DNA of 5,518 bases, from positions 1 to 5,518 of the forward strand of contig DEXG01000010.1 in the NCBI GenBank assembly GCA_002364005.1. The letters run 5' to 3'. The DNA comes from Phycisphaerales bacterium UBA3190. GTDB lineage: Bacteria; Planctomycetota; Phycisphaerae; Phycisphaerales; UBA1924. Shown piece after piece: positions 3,974 through 5,518 of this stretch (positions are counted from its first letter, which is position 1; each line of letters opens with the position of its first letter). The notes under the pieces are model-generated. The model had not been told where the DNA came from and did no database searches. It worked only from the letters and a program-made list of their open reading frames with translations. The translations under genes were made by a program, and so were the position numbers.

Positions 3974-5458
3974 ATGCATATATACAGCTTTCTGTCGGCG
4001 TCGATGGCCCTGATTCTGGCGGGGTGTGGCAACCCGGTCGGCTCGCCCAAGGTTGAATCGGAGATCCAGCACACCGCCGTGGCCCCGGGCGAGCGGGTGC
4101 TCGATGGGCGGTTCGACGACTGGGCTGAGAGTGAGCACGCGCATGCTGATGGTCGATGGGTGTGGCTCCGCTTTGAGCCGCAGACGCGTCCGACGCAGGC
4201 GATCCAGGCGGCGCCGTACTCGACGCGGGTACGAATCGATGCGGATATGAAGGCGACGACGGGGCGATCGATGGAGATGCCCCGGGGTGGTGATGAGGCG
4301 ATGCACGAGCAGCCGCAGGGCGTGGATGTGCTGATCGCGTTCTCGCCGATCAACGAGCTGGGTGAGCTTGGGATCGGGACCGGCGTGGAGCGGTATGACG
4401 CGGACGGTTCGGGCGAGGAGATCGGTCACGCGGCGATGGGCGTGGCGTGCCTGCCGACCTATGCCAGTGAGCAGTATGAGCTTCGTCTGGATCGGCTTGG
4501 GCCGGGGAGCGATGTGCTGCCGGCGTCGGGGCAGATCGGCGTGATCGTGGATCAGGTTGATGCCAAGGGCACGACGCTGTGGTCGGAGCGGTTCGTGGTG
4601 GAACTGCCCGAGCGGGATTCGGAGCAGGGCGTGCTCGATGCGGCGTTGCCCGAACGGGCGGCTGATGGCGTGCGGGTGATGAGCGCCAATGTGCTGTTCT
4701 CGTCGCCTTTGAAAACGCCAGAGCCGTTCAAGCGGGTGCTTGATGCGACGAAGCCGGATGTGATTTTGTATCAGGAATGGTTCCGGAGCGAGCGGGCGCA
4801 GGTTGAGGGGTGGTTGAAGCAATACGCGGGCGATGCGTGGGAGCTGCATTTCCCCGATGAGGGTGCGGGTGTGGCGATCGCGACGCGGCACCCGATTCTG
4901 GCGCGGTATGACGAGGTGCTGCCGCCTTCGGGCGAGGGGCGGCCTGCGCGGGCATGCGCGGCGCTCATTGAGACCGATGCGGGCGAGCTGCTGGCGATCA
5001 GCGTGCATCTCAAGTGCTGCGGCTCGGCGGGCAGTGATGAGGACCTGACACGGATCGATCAGGCCAAGGCGATCAACGCATTTATTGACTGGGTGCACGA
5101 GCAGCATCCGGATGCGATGGTGGTGATCGCGGGCGATTTCAATCTGGTGGGTTCGCGCACGCCTCTGGAAGTGATGGCGCGAGGGCTTGGTGTGAATGGC
5201 GATGATCTGGAGCCGGCGCAGGTGCGGGTGCTGGGTGATTCGACAGCGGTAACCTGGGTCGATGCCAAGAGCCGGTTCGGTCCGGGGCGGCTGGACTGGA
5301 TGCTCTACGACGGCTCACGCAGTGCGTTGGGCAAGGCGTTCATGCTTGATACGCGGGTGCTGAGTGATGCGGCGTTGTTGTCGATGGGGTTGGAGCGGGA
5401 TGATTCGGAGGCGTCGGATCATCTGCCGATGGTTGTGGAGTTGGGGCGGAGGGAGTAG
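3974..5458 (+). CDS. EEP-domain (nuclease/phosphatase) lipoprotein
   Basis: The product is a predicted envelope lipoprotein of 494 residues with a C-terminal endonuclease/exonuclease/phosphatase domain, a metal-dependent phosphodiesterase fold. The substrate (nucleic acid, sphingomyelin-like lipid or phosphoinositide-like compound) cannot be assigned. Residues 1-17 and LILAGC with Cys18 form a signal and lipobox. About 38-212 form an N-terminal domain opening with LDGRFDDWAES, which resembles CBM9/DOMON-type beta sandwiches. The EEP domain spans about 232-491, with RVMSANV (N239), PDVILYQEW (E268), ISVHLK (H345), GDFN (D388, N390), GRLDWM (D441) and SDHLP (D482, H483); all expected catalytic positions are present. 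ATG 3974 is chosen for the lipobox, although the n-region lacks Lys/Arg and no ribosome site is clear; TTG 3968 is an alternative. The frame also stays open upstream to 3566, but that part is antisense to the YceI gene. No intrinsic terminator is seen before the window ends. Confidence 0.9.
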   Translation: MHIYSFLSASMALILAGCGNPVGSPKVESEIQHTAVAPGERVLDGRFDDWAESEHAHADGRWVWLRFEPQTRPTQAIQAAPYSTRVRIDADMKATTGRSMEMPRGGDEAMHEQPQGVDVLIAFSPINELGELGIGTGVERYDADGSGEEIGHAAMGVACLPTYASEQYELRLDRLGPGSDVLPASGQIGVIVDQVDAKGTTLWSERFVVELPERDSEQGVLDAALPERAADGVRVMSANVLFSSPLKTPEPFKRVLDATKPDVILYQEWFRSERAQVEGWLKQYAGDAWELHFPDEGAGVAIATRHPILARYDEVLPPSGEGRPARACAALIETDAGELLAISVHLKCCGSAGSDEDLTRIDQAKAINAFIDWVHEQHPDAMVVIAGDFNLVGSRTPLEVMARGLGVNGDDLEPAQVRVLGDSTAVTWVDAKSRFGPGRLDWMLYDGSRSALGKAFMLDTRVLSDAALLSMGLERDDSEASDHLPMVVELGRRE

Positions 5459-5477
5459 GGATTGGGGATTGGGGATC
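5457..5477. repeat. GGGGATT heptamer tandem repeat
   Basis: Three 7-bp units follow directly on the EEP stop codon: AGGGATT (5457-5463), GGGGATT (5464-5470) and GGGGATC (5471-5477). The outer units each differ by one base from the middle one, and the first overlaps the TAG. This is the first of three neighbouring tandem repeats with the same unit length. Confidence 0.8.
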
Positions 5478-5479
5478 AG

Positions 5480-5493
5480 CCGCTCGCCGCTCG
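5480..5493. repeat. CCGCTCG heptamer tandem repeat
   Basis: Two identical 7-bp units CCGCTCG (5480-5486 and 5487-5493) lie two bases after the GGGGATT repeat and two bases before the ACTAGCC repeat. Confidence 0.75.
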
Positions 5494-5495
5494 CA

Positions 5496-5518
5496 ACTAG
5501 CCACTAGCCACTAGCCAC
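5496..5518. repeat. ACTAGCC heptamer tandem repeat, cut by window end
   Basis: Three identical 7-bp units ACTAGCC (5496-5502, 5503-5509, 5510-5516) are followed by AC, the start of a fourth. The array probably continues beyond the window. Its CTAG is otherwise seen, by my reading, only in the 65-bp repeat at the other end of the window. Confidence 0.85.

Noticed and set aside
3962..5107. 381-residue minus-strand open frame opposite the EEP gene
   Set aside because: It is Arg/His/Leu/Pro-rich, typical of the antisense of GC-rich genes, and the plus strand carries all EEP catalytic motifs.

Overview
The window reads as a piece of a GC-rich bacterial chromosome, most likely from a planctomycete of the Phycisphaerae type. 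This is an inference from three things. The secreted protein at 1314-1973 ends in a VPLPTSVW / hydrophobic / RRLRK tail of the PEP-CTERM (VPLPA-like) sorting class. The intergenic DNA carries palindromic and heptamer repeats of a kind I associate with planctomycete genomes. The coding style is G-rich with many GCG, CGG, GAT and TTG codons. No rRNA, tRNA, CRISPR array, transposase or phage gene is visible.

Layout. Positions 1-487 are a repeat-rich intergenic stretch. A 65-bp direct repeat occurs at 1-65 and 408-472, with several short hairpins, two potential G-quadruplex tracts and one doubtful ORF between or near the copies. A RimJ/RimL-like GNAT acetyltransferase lies on the minus strand (488-1078). 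A 235-bp spacer with possible stem-loops separates it from a divergently transcribed, exported PEP-CTERM-class protein (1314-1973, plus). That gene ends in a strong intrinsic terminator that overlaps the stop codon of a convergent, roughly ten-helix membrane protein of unknown function (2026-3018, minus). Upstream of it on the minus strand is a secreted YceI-family protein (3125-3790), with its own intrinsic terminator between the two genes, so they are probably not one simple operon. A 183-bp divergent spacer holds an AT-rich perfect inverted repeat. It is followed by a predicted lipoprotein (3974-5458, plus) with an N-terminal domain of uncertain type and a C-terminal endonuclease/exonuclease/phosphatase (EEP) domain whose catalytic motifs are intact. 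The last 62 bases hold three different tandem repeats in a row, all with a 7-bp unit.

The five genes do not form an obvious pathway. Four of the five products look exported or membrane-bound (PEP-CTERM protein, polytopic membrane protein, YceI protein, EEP lipoprotein), so the common theme is cell-envelope location rather than shared chemistry. I see no convincing new multi-gene system. The least explained signals are the repeat structures at the two ends, the paralogous hairpins inside the first repeat region, and the operator-like palindrome at 3891-3910.
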